This document shows, one piece after another, positions 1 to 6,424 of a DNA stretch of 64,000 nucleotides. How positions within the stretch are numbered: the first letter of the stretch is position 1; each line of letters starts with the position of its first letter. The notes beneath the pieces are model-generated. The model was not told where the DNA came from. It made no database searches and saw only the letters and a list, made by a program, of their open reading frames with translations. Made by a program: the position numbers and the translations under genes. The stretch is from a virus, in IMG/VR virus record IMGVR_UViG_3300043436_003813, positions 1 to 64,000 of that record; one strand, 5' to 3'.

Positions 1-54
1 TTCCGAGCGGCGTGGAATCCGTGCGGAAACACACGGACTACGTCGCTCACCTGA
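1..54 (+). CDS. 3' end of an unidentified reading frame (partial)
   Basis: The frame beginning at base 1 runs to a TGA at 52-54, immediately before a strong terminator, so it is probably the tail of a gene lying mostly outside the window. Only 17 residues are visible and no family can be named. The position beside the first cassette core site would suit an integron integrase or another phage gene, but nothing visible supports either. Confidence 0.3.
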   Translation, partial: FRAAWNPCGNTRTTSLT

Positions 55-99
55 GCCCGACCGAAGCCTCCACGCCCTTCGGTCGGGCTTTTTGTTTTT
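55..99 (+). terminator. Rho-independent terminator
   Basis: A 12-bp perfect stem (55-66 with 77-88) is followed by an almost uninterrupted T tract (89-99). It separates whatever lies upstream from the first cassette core site at 101, so array transcription probably does not come from the left. Confidence 0.85.
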
Positions 100-100
100 C

Positions 101-107
101 GTTAGGC
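101..107 (+). other. Left boundary core site of array A (GTTAGGC)
   Basis: A canonical R' core directly follows the T tract of the terminator. The complementary inner arm seen in the other attC sites is absent, so this is either an attI-like or secondary insertion site, or the remnant of an eroded attC. Confidence 0.6.
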
Positions 108-118
108 TCATTTTCAAT

Positions 119-409
119 ATGGATTCCATCGACAACGCACTAATCGAAACCCGCCAAAAGCTGCGTGAAGCGCGAATCGCGAACGACAAGCTGCGCGGAT
201 CGCTCGCAATCATGGGCGACCAATACAAGGAGCTAGAGCGCGAGAATGCCCGGCTGCGTGCAATCTTCCCGCGCATCCTTGAGGCCCTGCAATCCGGTGC
301 CTGTGCGCCTGATTGCAGTGTCGAGTTTTTTGAGATGATTCCGAATGAAGTGGCGGGCGTCATGCGCAAACTCCGTATGCCTAACGCCAAAGATGAGGGA
401 CACGGCTGA
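119..409 (+). CDS. Cassette 1: small coiled-coil protein (96 aa)
   Basis: The first ATG after the core site is at 119; a longer frame would start before the core. The central part (ELERENARLR, around residues 40-50) is a charged leucine heptad region typical of small phage coiled-coil proteins. The same phrase occurs in the cassette 9 product. The last codons lie inside the attC site. Function unknown. Confidence 0.7.
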   Translation: MDSIDNALIETRQKLREARIANDKLRGSLAIMGDQYKELERENARLRAIFPRILEALQSGACAPDCSVEFFEMIPNEVAGVMRKLRMPNAKDEGHG

Positions 410-502
410 GAACGGCCCTCGCAAAAACTCTGAACTATGAAAAACCAAAACACATCGAATTCGCGGCGGCTAGCCGTGCTCCTCTCTATCGCCTTGTTAG
501 GC
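379..502 (+). repeat. attC site 1
   Basis: Starts GCCTAAC (379) and ends GTTAGGC (496-502). The inner arms around 391-410 and 468-490 pair imperfectly. 124 bp. Confidence 0.8.
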
Positions 503-523
503 TCATTCTTCATTTCTGATTTT

Positions 524-790
524 ATGACCACTGGAGAACTAATCATCGACGAAATCATCCGGCAGAAAATGGTGCGAACCGATGCCGAAAATCCGCTTGT
601 GCTCGTGTGGAGCGCCAACGCCGCAGAGCAACTGGAGGGCATCGTGGCCCAAGAAACCGCGGACATCATGCGAAAGTGGGCCAGCGACCGCCGGCTCATG
701 GGCGGCGCGTTCCAACTGCTCAAGGAAGCGGGCAAGATGCCGGGGTCGGAGGAACTCATTGCTGCGGCAGAGAGGGCTTCTTCTGCTTAA
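524..790 (+). CDS. Cassette 2: conserved small phage protein (88 aa), paralogue of the gene at 61028
   Basis: ATG at 524 is the first after the core site; an in-frame ATG at 437 would lie inside attC1. The product (IIDEIIRQ near the N-terminus, WSANAAEQL centrally, GSEELIAAA near the C-terminus) aligns end to end with the product at 61028-61303, with about 60 of 85 positions identical by eye. Function unknown. It shows that a gene of this phage's early operon, or a close relative, also exists as an integron-type cassette. Confidence 0.85.
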   Translation: MTTGELIIDEIIRQKMVRTDAENPLVLVWSANAAEQLEGIVAQETADIMRKWASDRRLMGGAFQLLKEAGKMPGSEELIAAAERASSA

Positions 791-873
791 CGACAAGATC
801 ACTCAGCCCGGCCAGTCGGTTCCGCTTGCCGGACGTGGCAGCGACCGGGCTTGAGTGCATCGCATGGTTAGCC
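785..873 (+). repeat. attC site 2
   Basis: Starts GCTTAAC (785) and ends GTTAGCC (867-873). A long internal GC-rich inverted repeat (about 808-852) forms the stem. 89 bp. Confidence 0.75.
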
Positions 874-884
874 TCCTTTTCTCT

Positions 885-1133
885 ATGAGCACCGAAATAA
901 AACAGACATGGGAATGCACCGCCCCCTCGCCGGACGCGTGGTCGCTCGGCCAGCGCGTGGGCGACAAACTCACGAATGCGGTGGCCATCGTGCAACGCCT
1001 CGAAAGCGGGGAGTGGGATTGGATCGCATACACGCGGGCCGGTAAACGGTGGGGCAAGGAGCCCAGCCGCGACACCGCAATGACCGCCGCCGAGTCCGCC
1101 TTGGCTAACGTCCAAGATGAGCCACGAAGGTAG
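885..1133 (+). CDS. Cassette 3: hypothetical protein (82 aa)
   Basis: Starts 12 nt after the core site and ends inside attC3. The middle reads as an antiparallel sheet (VAIVQRL, then WDWIAYTRAG), followed by a helix rich in Ala and Glu. No family recognised. Confidence 0.7.
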   Translation: MSTEIKQTWECTAPSPDAWSLGQRVGDKLTNAVAIVQRLESGEWDWIAYTRAGKRWGKEPSRDTAMTAAESALANVQDEPRR

Positions 1134-1201
1134 ATGGCACGACTTTCTGCGCAGCAGAAATCGTGACAGCTACCGGAGTTGGCTCCATCGCGTTGTTAGG
1201 C
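1103..1201 (+). repeat. attC site 3
   Basis: Starts GGCTAAC (1103) and ends GTTAGGC (1195-1201). The inner arms GATGAGCC (1117) and GGCTCCATC (1181) show the unpaired extra C. 99 bp; one of the clearest sites. Confidence 0.88.
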
Positions 1202-1419
1202 TCATCCTTCTCACTGAGTTTCATTCGCTCAAAAATGCTCATGACTTTCTGGGTAATGTTTGATCTGGAGGGGCTTCTGACGCTTCGCGCGCGTGCGAAG
1301 TCTGAGGAAACCCCAAATCTCTGAGCTTCGAGAACCCACATCGTCCATAACGCTTCGTCGTCACGGGGTTTTTGAGGTTTCGCCGGCTGGACAGCCAACA
1401 AATAGGTTTTCGGTTTTCA
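1202..1419 (+). other. Cassette 4: no convincing gene
   Basis: This cassette body holds only a 29-codon plus-strand frame (1235-1324) and a longer minus-strand frame (1105-1401) that runs through attC3. Neither resembles a known protein. It contains a short GC-rich inverted repeat around 1286-1301. It may be a non-coding or regulatory cassette. Confidence 0.4.
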
Positions 1420-1527
1420 GCCTAACGCACAAGAGGAGCCGATGCGGGCCAGCGAGCAACGCGATCGGACGGCTCCCGCGCCCGATCTGTGACAAGCAAC
1501 CGCATTGGCTCCCTCGCATTGTTAGCC
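1420..1527 (+). repeat. attC site 4
   Basis: Starts GCCTAAC (1420) and ends GTTAGCC (1521-1527), with inner arms GGAGCC and GGCTCCC. 108 bp. Confidence 0.82.
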
Positions 1528-1541
1528 TCCGTCTTCTTTTT

Positions 1542-2135
1542 ATGGATACTAAACTCTATCTCTTCCGCGACCTCCGCGACACCGCGCCGCGCTGGCATAG
1601 TGTCGGGCCGCATCACGAGCGACTCTCGCTCAACCTCATCGACCTCGTGGGATACGCCGGTAAAAACTGCGCCAACCATCCGCCCTATCACCTCTACAAC
1701 GCGGGCGGCTACGACACCGACCACGCGCATCTGCCGCTACCGGCCATCGACCAAAGCGTGGAGTATGCAACCGCTGAGGATGCGCGGGCGGCTGGCGAAG
1801 CCTACGCTCTCCGCTGGATTGAGGCAGCGGGTAACGCGCCGGTAATCTGGACGGCGAACAAAACAGGCGTGCACTGGCAGGCCAACGCCGACGGCGTCCA
1901 CATCGGCAACTACTACTACAGCACCGGCCGAAAGCATCGGATGCCGGATGGCACGCTGTGGCACAAAGGCTTTCGCGTCTGGTTCGGCGGAACGTATTAC
2001 ATCATCGACTTCGCGAGCCCGAAGGAAGCCCGCGCCCGCGTGGAGGCCACATGGCGTGAGTGGATGGCGCACGCGAAGTCTCTTCTTCTGGCTAACGCAA
2101 AAGTGAGCAATGCCCACGGGAACGAAGCTCAATAA
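1542..2135 (+). CDS. Cassette 5: hypothetical protein (197 aa)
   Basis: Starts 14 nt after the core site; an upstream in-frame extension would cross attC4 and is not credible. The C-terminal half is rich in aromatic residues (GNYYYSTGR, WFGGTYYIIDF) and ends in an Arg/Glu helix. The longest cassette gene without an assigned family. Stop lies within attC5. Confidence 0.75.
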   Translation: MDTKLYLFRDLRDTAPRWHSVGPHHERLSLNLIDLVGYAGKNCANHPPYHLYNAGGYDTDHAHLPLPAIDQSVEYATAEDARAAGEAYALRWIEAAGNAPVIWTANKTGVHWQANADGVHIGNYYYSTGRKHRMPDGTLWHKGFRVWFGGTYYIIDFASPKEARARVEATWREWMAHAKSLLLANAKVSNAHGNEAQ

Positions 2136-2209
2136 CTCTCCGACTCATGAATACTAAAACCGATAATTCGCAGGCAGCGGGGGGCATTGGCTCCACTGCT
2201 TCGTTGGGC
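2090..2209 (+). repeat. attC site 5
   Basis: Starts GGCTAAC (2090) and ends GTTGGGC (2203-2209). 120 bp. It contains an ATG (2147) in frame with the next gene. Confidence 0.8.
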
Positions 2210-2233
2210 GCATTCGCCTCTGGAACCGGACTC

Positions 2234-2479
2234 ATGGGAGCCACGGAACCCGGCCAAGAAGTCACCGCCGAGAACGTAGCCGAATTGCCGCCGGGAAGTG
2301 TTGTTCGCATCAAGGACGGCGCCCGGTTAATCCACCTGCACGACGGGCTGTGGCTTTGGTGCTGCGACTGCTCGTGGTGCTACGACCGAGTAACGCGCCT
2401 CGCTTGGCGGCTGAAAGAAGGTGCTACGCTCTGTCATTTGCCTCTGTCCAACGTAGCAGTCAGCAAGCCGAGCCCCTGA
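2234..2479 (+). CDS. Cassette 6: small Trp/Cys-rich protein (81 aa)
   Basis: ATG 2234 is the first after the core site. An in-frame ATG at 2147 inside attC5 would add 29 attC-encoded residues. The core reads LPPGSVVRIKDG (a beta hairpin), then LWLWCCDCSWC, a cluster of Trp and four Cys that could bind metal. Function unknown. Confidence 0.65.
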   Translation: MGATEPGQEVTAENVAELPPGSVVRIKDGARLIHLHDGLWLWCCDCSWCYDRVTRLAWRLKEGATLCHLPLSNVAVSKPSP

Positions 2480-2533
2480 GCAAAATTCGCAAACATGACA
2501 CACAATCGGCTTTGCTGGAGTGCTTGGTTAGGC
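2446..2533 (+). repeat. attC site 6
   Basis: Starts GTCCAAC (2446) and ends GTTAGGC (2527-2533). 88 bp, with the inner arms less conserved than in site 3. Confidence 0.72.
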
Positions 2534-2544
2534 CCGATCTTCCT

Positions 2545-2745
2545 ATGATAAAACGAATCCCAACTCCTGACATGCAACGCTGGCCCGTAAATAGCACGCG
2601 CTTTCTACTGCCATGCGTCGCCGTGAAAGGCTGGCCCGGCGGGGCGATAAACGTAATCCTCTGCTTTTGGGTGTGGCGCGTGGATTTTCAATACATGCCT
2701 AACGCCGGCAGTCAGCGGGCCGAGGCTGGCCGCCCAGCATCCTGA
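2545..2745 (+). CDS. Cassette 7: hypothetical protein (66 aa)
   Basis: Starts 12 nt after the core site. A moderately hydrophobic stretch (residues about 23-48, including VILCFWVW) could be a membrane segment or a buried strand. No family recognised. Confidence 0.55.
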   Translation: MIKRIPTPDMQRWPVNSTRFLLPCVAVKGWPGGAINVILCFWVWRVDFQYMPNAGSQRAEAGRPAS

Positions 2746-2784
2746 GCGACGAACAATCGGCTTCGCTGGAGTGCCTTGGTAGGC
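2697..2784 (+). repeat. attC site 7 (mutated core)
   Basis: Starts GCCTAAC (2697). The 3' core reads GGTAGGC (2778-2784) in place of GTTAGGC, a change at the conserved GTT where integrases cut, so the site may be inactive. Confidence 0.65.
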
Positions 2785-2803
2785 TCCTTTTATTTTTATA
2801 CCT

Positions 2804-3076
2804 ATGGCTACCGACGAAAAAATCTACGCTGAGCGCATCGCACACGCTAAAATCAGTCTCGATTTCTGGTGGGGGCAGTATGCAAAATATGCCGACGCAA
2901 ACGCCGAGGAGATGTTTTACCGGGCCAAGCGCCAATTGCGCGAACTGACCGAGTGGCGGGACGCTCGGCGGGCGGTGCCGTGCCTCCCAATTGCCCCATG
3001 CTACCTCCCAAGCACCCGCGACGGGGTGTTTCCGTCGCCTAACGACAAGTTCAGCGGTGAGCCGCGCGGCGAATAA
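2804..3076 (+). CDS. Cassette 8: small helical protein (90 aa)
   Basis: Starts 20 nt after the core. The first 55 residues are predicted helical with many charged residues and Trp/Tyr (FWWGQYAKYA); the C-terminal third is Pro-rich and runs into attC8. Function unknown. Confidence 0.65.
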   Translation: MATDEKIYAERIAHAKISLDFWWGQYAKYADANAEEMFYRAKRQLRELTEWRDARRAVPCLPIAPCYLPSTRDGVFPSPNDKFSGEPRGE

Positions 3077-3148
3077 CTCTATGGACACGATACCTGCAAA
3101 ACCTCCCGCCGACCAGTTGCCCGCGTTGGCTCCAGCGCCTTGCTAGGC
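3037..3148 (+). repeat. attC site 8 (mutated core)
   Basis: Starts GCCTAAC (3037). The 3' core reads GCTAGGC (3142-3148) in place of GTTAGGC. The inner arms (GGTGAGCC, GGCTCCAGC) are otherwise intact. Confidence 0.68.
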
Positions 3149-3167
3149 CCGATTTTCTTTTTTCGTT

Positions 3168-3470
3168 ATGAACTGGACACAATGCCCAAAGTGCAAGCGC
3201 CGGACATGCACGCCGAGCACGCATGAATGTGAGAAACCGCGTGCCGAGCTAGAGCGCGAGAACGCCCGGCTGCGGGAGCGGTGCGTGAAAATGAACGAAG
3301 CCGCCGAGAAACTGGTGGATGCCGTCAACTCGGTCCAAAGCTGGGAAGACACTTGGGTTGGCGAGTGCATCCAGTATATCGACGATCTGCGATATCAGCC
3401 TCTGCCTAGCGCGCCGTATCAGCCGCACGGCGGGAGCGTAGCCACCCCGCCTGACCAACCTACCAAATAA
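3168..3470 (+). CDS. Cassette 9: zinc-knuckle plus coiled-coil protein (100 aa)
   Basis: The N-terminus has CPKC, then a second Cys and HEC (residues 6-21), a likely small zinc site. It is followed by a leucine coiled coil (ELERENARLR) shared with cassette 1. The end of the gene runs through a degraded attC start (GCCTAGC, 3404) and no 3' core follows. Function unknown. Confidence 0.7.
   Translation: MNWTQCPKCKRRTCTPSTHECEKPRAELERENARLRERCVKMNEAAEKLVDAVNSVQSWEDTWVGECIQYIDDLRYQPLPSAPYQPHGGSVATPPDQPTK
3404..3410 (+). other. Remnant attC 5' core (GCCTAGC)
   Basis: Where attC9 should lie, only a mutated 5' core is seen and no GTTRRRY follows before the next start at 3478. The site has been lost, fusing cassettes 9 and 10 into one unit. 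Confidence 0.5.
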
Positions 3471-3477
3471 CCATTTT

Positions 3478-3807
3478 ATGAAACATACATATTCCGTAGA
3501 GGCGCTCCATTGCGAGCGGTGGGGCAAATTATTCGGGTCTGAAACCCGAGACTTTTGCGCGGGCTATTTGAGCCACGCTCAATACTGTCACCCCCGGCTG
3601 GCGCATCGCATCGTGCGCAGCGATGGAAAGGTCGTGCATGAGATGAAGGCCGATTCCGAAGTGCATATCGGCATGGTCGCGAGCTGGCCCACGCCTGAGC
3701 AATACGAAGAGGCCGCAAAGCGAGCCCTCGAACAGGCTGCGCGCATCCGTGAGCAGGCCGCGAAACAGGAAGAGCGTCGGCTCGCGAGGGTTTCATTTCA
3801 CGCCTAA
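3478..3807 (+). CDS. Cassette 10: hypothetical protein (109 aa)
   Basis: Starts 7 nt after the stop of the preceding gene. The N-terminal half (SVEALHCERWGKLF, HPRLAHRIVRSDGKVVHEM) looks globular; the C-terminal 40 residues are a charged Ala/Glu/Arg helix. Stop codon sits in the 5' core of attC10. Function unknown. Confidence 0.7.
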   Translation: MKHTYSVEALHCERWGKLFGSETRDFCAGYLSHAQYCHPRLAHRIVRSDGKVVHEMKADSEVHIGMVASWPTPEQYEEAAKRALEQAARIREQAAKQEERRLARVSFHA

Positions 3808-3889
3808 CGTCAAAGTTCAGACAGCCGAGCCCCAGACTCACGATAAACTATGAACGCTTCCGATCAATCTCTGCAACGCCTTGTTGGGC
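3802..3889 (+). repeat. attC site 10
   Basis: Starts GCCTAAC (3802) and ends GTTGGGC (3883-3889). 88 bp. It contains the ATG used by the next gene. Confidence 0.8.
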
Positions 3890-4128
3890 TCCGCTGGTAT
3901 TGCGGATGCTACGTCGGCGAGCCGAAGTGGCAAAACAGTGAGGACTTCGAACCTGACGAGTGTGGAGCCGAGTTCGACACCCGCGAGCACGACGAGGAAT
4001 CGTGGGCCGAGGGGATATGCTCCACGACATGCCCGGAGTGCGGAGCGGAGCTAACCCAGAAGCATGACGCTCCGGTTCTTCTGTCCAACGCCGTGGTGAG
4101 CAACACCGGGGCGAATACTAAAACATAA
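3850..4128 (+). CDS. Cassette 11: zinc-ribbon-like protein (92 aa), start inside attC
   Basis: No ATG, GTG or TTG in this frame follows the core site early enough to include the conserved WYCGC segment, so translation probably begins at 3850 within attC10. The first 14 residues are therefore attC-encoded. CGC (about 18-20) and CPEC (about 61-64), with an acidic region between, suggest a two-knuckle zinc ribbon. Function unknown. Confidence 0.7.
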   Translation: MNASDQSLQRLVGLRWYCGCYVGEPKWQNSEDFEPDECGAEFDTREHDEESWAEGICSTTCPECGAELTQKHDAPVLLSNAVVSNTGANTKT

Positions 4129-4212
4129 ACTCAAACACTCTATGCCTACGAATACACAAAACGATACGCCAGCCGGACAGTCCCCGGTGTTGGCTCCAGC
4201 ACATGGTTCGGC
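4083..4212 (+). repeat. attC site 11
   Basis: Starts GTCCAAC (4083) and ends GTTCGGC (4206-4212), with inner arm TTGGCTCCAGC. 130 bp. Confidence 0.72.
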
Positions 4213-4390
4213 TCCGTCGTCTTTTCCGTATTTCCACTCGGGCAACGAAAAACAGGACGTGGCATGCCTACTGGATATGGCAATCGACATCATCGAAATA
4301 TGGGACGTGAAGAATAGCCCGTATAACCAAGAGCTGAAACGCTGCTGGATGAAGCGAGCGCAAGAACTAGGGGCGAACATCTCGTGGTGA
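4142..4390 (+). CDS. Cassette 12: small helical protein (82 aa), start inside attC
   Basis: The ATG at 4142 lies within attC11; the next in-frame ATG (4268) would remove a plausible N-terminal helix. The C-terminal part (LLDMAIDIIEIWDVK) is amphipathic and helical. About 24 leading residues are attC-encoded. Function unknown. Confidence 0.6.
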   Translation: MPTNTQNDTPAGQSPVLAPAHGSAPSSFPYFHSGNEKQDVACLLDMAIDIIEIWDVKNSPYNQELKRCWMKRAQELGANISW

Positions 4391-4400
4391 TTCTTTCTCT

Positions 4401-4530
4401 GCCGAACGTCAAAGTTCAGACATCCGCGCCCGAAAACCAATAAACTCCTGACACCCTATGACCTCGCAAATCGCACTCGACACCCGCAAGCCGGACAGCA
4501 AGCGGATTGTTCTGCAACGCCTTGTTAGGC
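4401..4530 (+). repeat. attC site 12
   Basis: Starts GCCGAAC (4401) and ends GTTAGGC (4524-4530). 130 bp. The 5' arm resembles that of attC10 (CAAAGTTCAGACA). Confidence 0.75.
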
Positions 4531-4685
4531 ATTCTTCTCCGTCTTCTGTTTTGCCCCGCGCCACGCAAGCCAACCGCTCGCAGTTTATCGACGTATGCGT
4601 GTATCGCATGGGCATGTCGCTTTCCGAGGCTCAAGAATACTTCGTCCGCAAAAATCACGAACTCTGGCAAAGGCTCTGTGCCTAA
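4458..4685 (+). CDS. Cassette 13: small protein (75 aa), start inside attC
   Basis: Starts at 4458 in attC12; an internal ATG (4608) would leave only 25 residues. The C-terminal 40 residues (FIDVCVYRMGMSLSEAQEYF) look like a two-helix domain, possibly DNA-binding. Function unknown. Confidence 0.6.
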   Translation: MTSQIALDTRKPDSKRIVLQRLVRHSSPSSVLPRATQANRSQFIDVCVYRMGMSLSEAQEYFVRKNHELWQRLCA

Positions 4686-4811
4686 CGCCAGCGGTGAGCC
4701 GCGCCCCCTCGAAAAACCATGAACACCACGACAGCAGATTTTAGCCTCGAACAACCTGCACCGGACGCAGGCGTGACAAGCGGGGGCGTTGGCTCTAGCG
4801 CTTTGTTGGGC
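4680..4811 (+). repeat. attC site 13
   Basis: Starts GCCTAAC (4680) and ends GTTGGGC (4805-4811). 132 bp. Its middle (from 4719) is almost identical to the attC at 52980-53109 in the second array. Confidence 0.85.
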
Positions 4812-5432
4812 TCCGTAACTCTGAGCTGCGAGGACTGCATGGCGCTCATGGCACGCTATCCCGACAAGCACTTCGACCTCGCAATCGTCGATCCGCCCTA
4901 CGGGATCGGGCGCGACGGCTCGGCACGAACGACAAGTAGCCACGGCGGGCGCAAAGCGCACGAGTTTAAGGGATGGGACGCCGCGCCACCTAATGCTGCA
5001 TACTTCGCGGAGCTTCGGCGCGTGAGTCGGAACCAAATCATCTGGGGGGCGAACTACTACCCGCAGCACCTAGCGCCAAGCATGGGGTGGATCTTCTGGG
5101 ACAAGGGCCAGCGTATCTGCAACAGCGACGGCGAACTTGCCTTCAGCTCCTTCGACCGCGCTTTGCGTGTGATAGAAATGAACCGCGTCGAATTGCTGAA
5201 AGAAGGCACGATCCACCCGACACAGAAGCCGGTGGCGCTATACCGCTGGCTCCTCGAAAACTACGCCAAGCCAGGCCAGCGCATCCTCGACACGCACCTC
5301 GGATCCGGCTCGCACGCGATTGCGTGCCACTACGCGGGGATGCACCTGACCGCGTGCGAAATCGACGCGGACTACTTCGCGGCGGCGCAAGAACGCATCG
5401 CCCGCGAAACCCGCCAGACAACCCTGTTTTGA
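4719..5432 (+). CDS. Cassette 14: DNA methyltransferase (N6-adenine/N4-cytosine type)
   Basis: Motif IV DPPY (58-61) precedes HPTQKP (166-171) and the SAM-binding LDTHLGSGS (190-198), the order of beta-class amino-methyltransferases. It would methylate adenine or cytosine in DNA using SAM. At 237 aa it has little room for a large target-recognition domain, and no restriction partner is nearby, so it is probably an orphan modification enzyme, perhaps protecting phage DNA. The first 31 residues derive from attC13. A TTG inside the core site (4806) is an alternative in-frame start. Confidence 0.9.
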   Translation: MNTTTADFSLEQPAPDAGVTSGGVGSSALLGSVTLSCEDCMALMARYPDKHFDLAIVDPPYGIGRDGSARTTSSHGGRKAHEFKGWDAAPPNAAYFAELRRVSRNQIIWGANYYPQHLAPSMGWIFWDKGQRICNSDGELAFSSFDRALRVIEMNRVELLKEGTIHPTQKPVALYRWLLENYAKPGQRILDTHLGSGSHAIACHYAGMHLTACEIDADYFAAAQERIARETRQTTLF

Positions 5433-5441
5433 TTTCTGTAT

Positions 5442-5540
5442 GCCCAACGTCGAAGATGAGCCGCACGTATGCTTGGCGCAGGGCGTGCGTAAGCACGAAC
5501 TGTGACAAGCATACGTGTTGGCTCCATCGCTTTGTTAGGC
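5442..5540 (+). repeat. attC site 14
   Basis: Starts GCCCAAC (5442) and ends GTTAGGC (5534-5540). The inner arms GATGAGCC and GGCTCCATC carry an unpaired base and are followed by a long GC-rich stem. 99 bp. Confidence 0.88.
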
Positions 5541-5569
5541 CGGTTTTCTTTTTAATAACGCTACGAATT

Positions 5570-5824
5570 ATGAATAAAATCTATTTAGCTAAAATGCAGT
5601 GGTGCGAAGAGGAAGAGCTGATATGCGCAGGAACCAATAAGCGTAAGGTTGCACAAGCTGCGTTGCGCATCCTGAAGGAGGAGCACGGAACTGGTCCGGT
5701 ATCGCGTGGGCTAGCGATGTGTTCGGTTCCTATCACGATGTCAGACATTGCTATGGTCGAGATTCCGTTAATTCTGCCTAACGCGCCGATCAGGCACGCC
5801 GTCTCTGACCCTAAAAAACCATGA
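5570..5824 (+). CDS. Cassette 15: hypothetical protein (84 aa)
   Basis: Starts 29 nt after the core, with an AT-rich leader. A compact mixed alpha/beta pattern (KIYLAKMQW, then AQAALRILKEEHG, then AMVEIPL) suggests a small globular fold. Its stop overlaps the start of cassette 16 (ATGA), so the two are translationally coupled across an attC. Confidence 0.7.
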   Translation: MNKIYLAKMQWCEEEELICAGTNKRKVAQAALRILKEEHGTGPVSRGLAMCSVPITMSDIAMVEIPLILPNAPIRHAVSDPKKP

Positions 5825-5879
5825 CCTCTTGCGAAAAACCTGAACAGCTACCGGCGTTGCCTGCATCGACTGGTTGGGC
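5776..5879 (+). repeat. attC site 15
   Basis: Starts GCCTAAC (5776) and ends GTTGGGC (5873-5879). 104 bp. It contains the start codon of the next gene. Confidence 0.78.
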
Positions 5880-6420
5880 TCCGTCTCCATTTTCTTTCCG
5901 CCGCGTGTGGGCTATGCCAAACGCCGACACCTTCACGGTGCCGCCAATGGGTGAAATGGTGAAACGCTACCTCGCGCAAGGTGGCGTGAGCATCGACCCC
6001 TTCGCACGCAATAAACGCTGGGCAACGCACACGAACGACCTCAACCCAAAGACGGAAGCGGAGCACCACATGGAGGCCCGCGACTTCATGCGGATGCTCG
6101 TAGAACGTGGCGTCGTGGCGGATCTCGTAATTTTTGACCCGCCATATTCGCCGCGCCAAGTGGCCGAGGTGTATTCCGAAATCGGGCTAACGGCCACGAT
6201 GAAGGACACGCAGACGGCGGGCATGAAAAAGGAATGCCGCGACCTAATCCGCAAACTCTGCAAGCCGGGTTCCGCCGTGCTGTCTTTCGGATGGAACAGC
6301 GTCGGCATGGGGCCGGGCTTCGTGACCGAAGAGATTCTGATGGTCTGCCACGGTGGCGACCACAACGACACAATATGCCTCGCGGAGCGGATGACGATCA
6401 AGCAGGAGGAACTTTTCTGA
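5821..6420 (+). CDS. Cassette 16: adenine-specific DNA methyltransferase (phage type)
   Basis: The conserved N-terminal segment RVWAMPNADTF (28-38), then IDPFARNKRWATHTNDL (SAM region, about 58-74) and DPPYSP (106-111), match a family of small phage adenine methyltransferases. The RVWAMP segment lies before any internal ATG, so the start at 5821 inside attC15 is most likely real, giving about 20 attC-encoded leading residues. Second orphan methyltransferase of the array; no cognate nuclease is visible. Confidence 0.85.
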   Translation: MTSCEKPEQLPALPASTGWAPSPFSFRRVWAMPNADTFTVPPMGEMVKRYLAQGGVSIDPFARNKRWATHTNDLNPKTEAEHHMEARDFMRMLVERGVVADLVIFDPPYSPRQVAEVYSEIGLTATMKDTQTAGMKKECRDLIRKLCKPGSAVLSFGWNSVGMGPGFVTEEILMVCHGGDHNDTICLAERMTIKQEELF

Positions 6421-6424
6421 TTCT

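Noticed and set aside
1-54. C-terminus of an integron integrase
   Set aside because: The 17 visible residues match no integrase ending; the idea rests only on position.
929-944. 16-nt identity with 62382-62397
   Set aside because: A single GC-rich 16-mer match is near chance expectation in 64 kb and has no flanking similarity.
1105-1401. 98-residue minus-strand frame over cassette 4 and attC3
   Set aside because: A third of it is the translated attC sequence, and no start signal or recognisable domain supports it.
4416-5069. 217-residue minus-strand frame over cassettes 13-14
   Set aside because: Antisense to a methyltransferase with clear motifs, and it crosses two attC structures.
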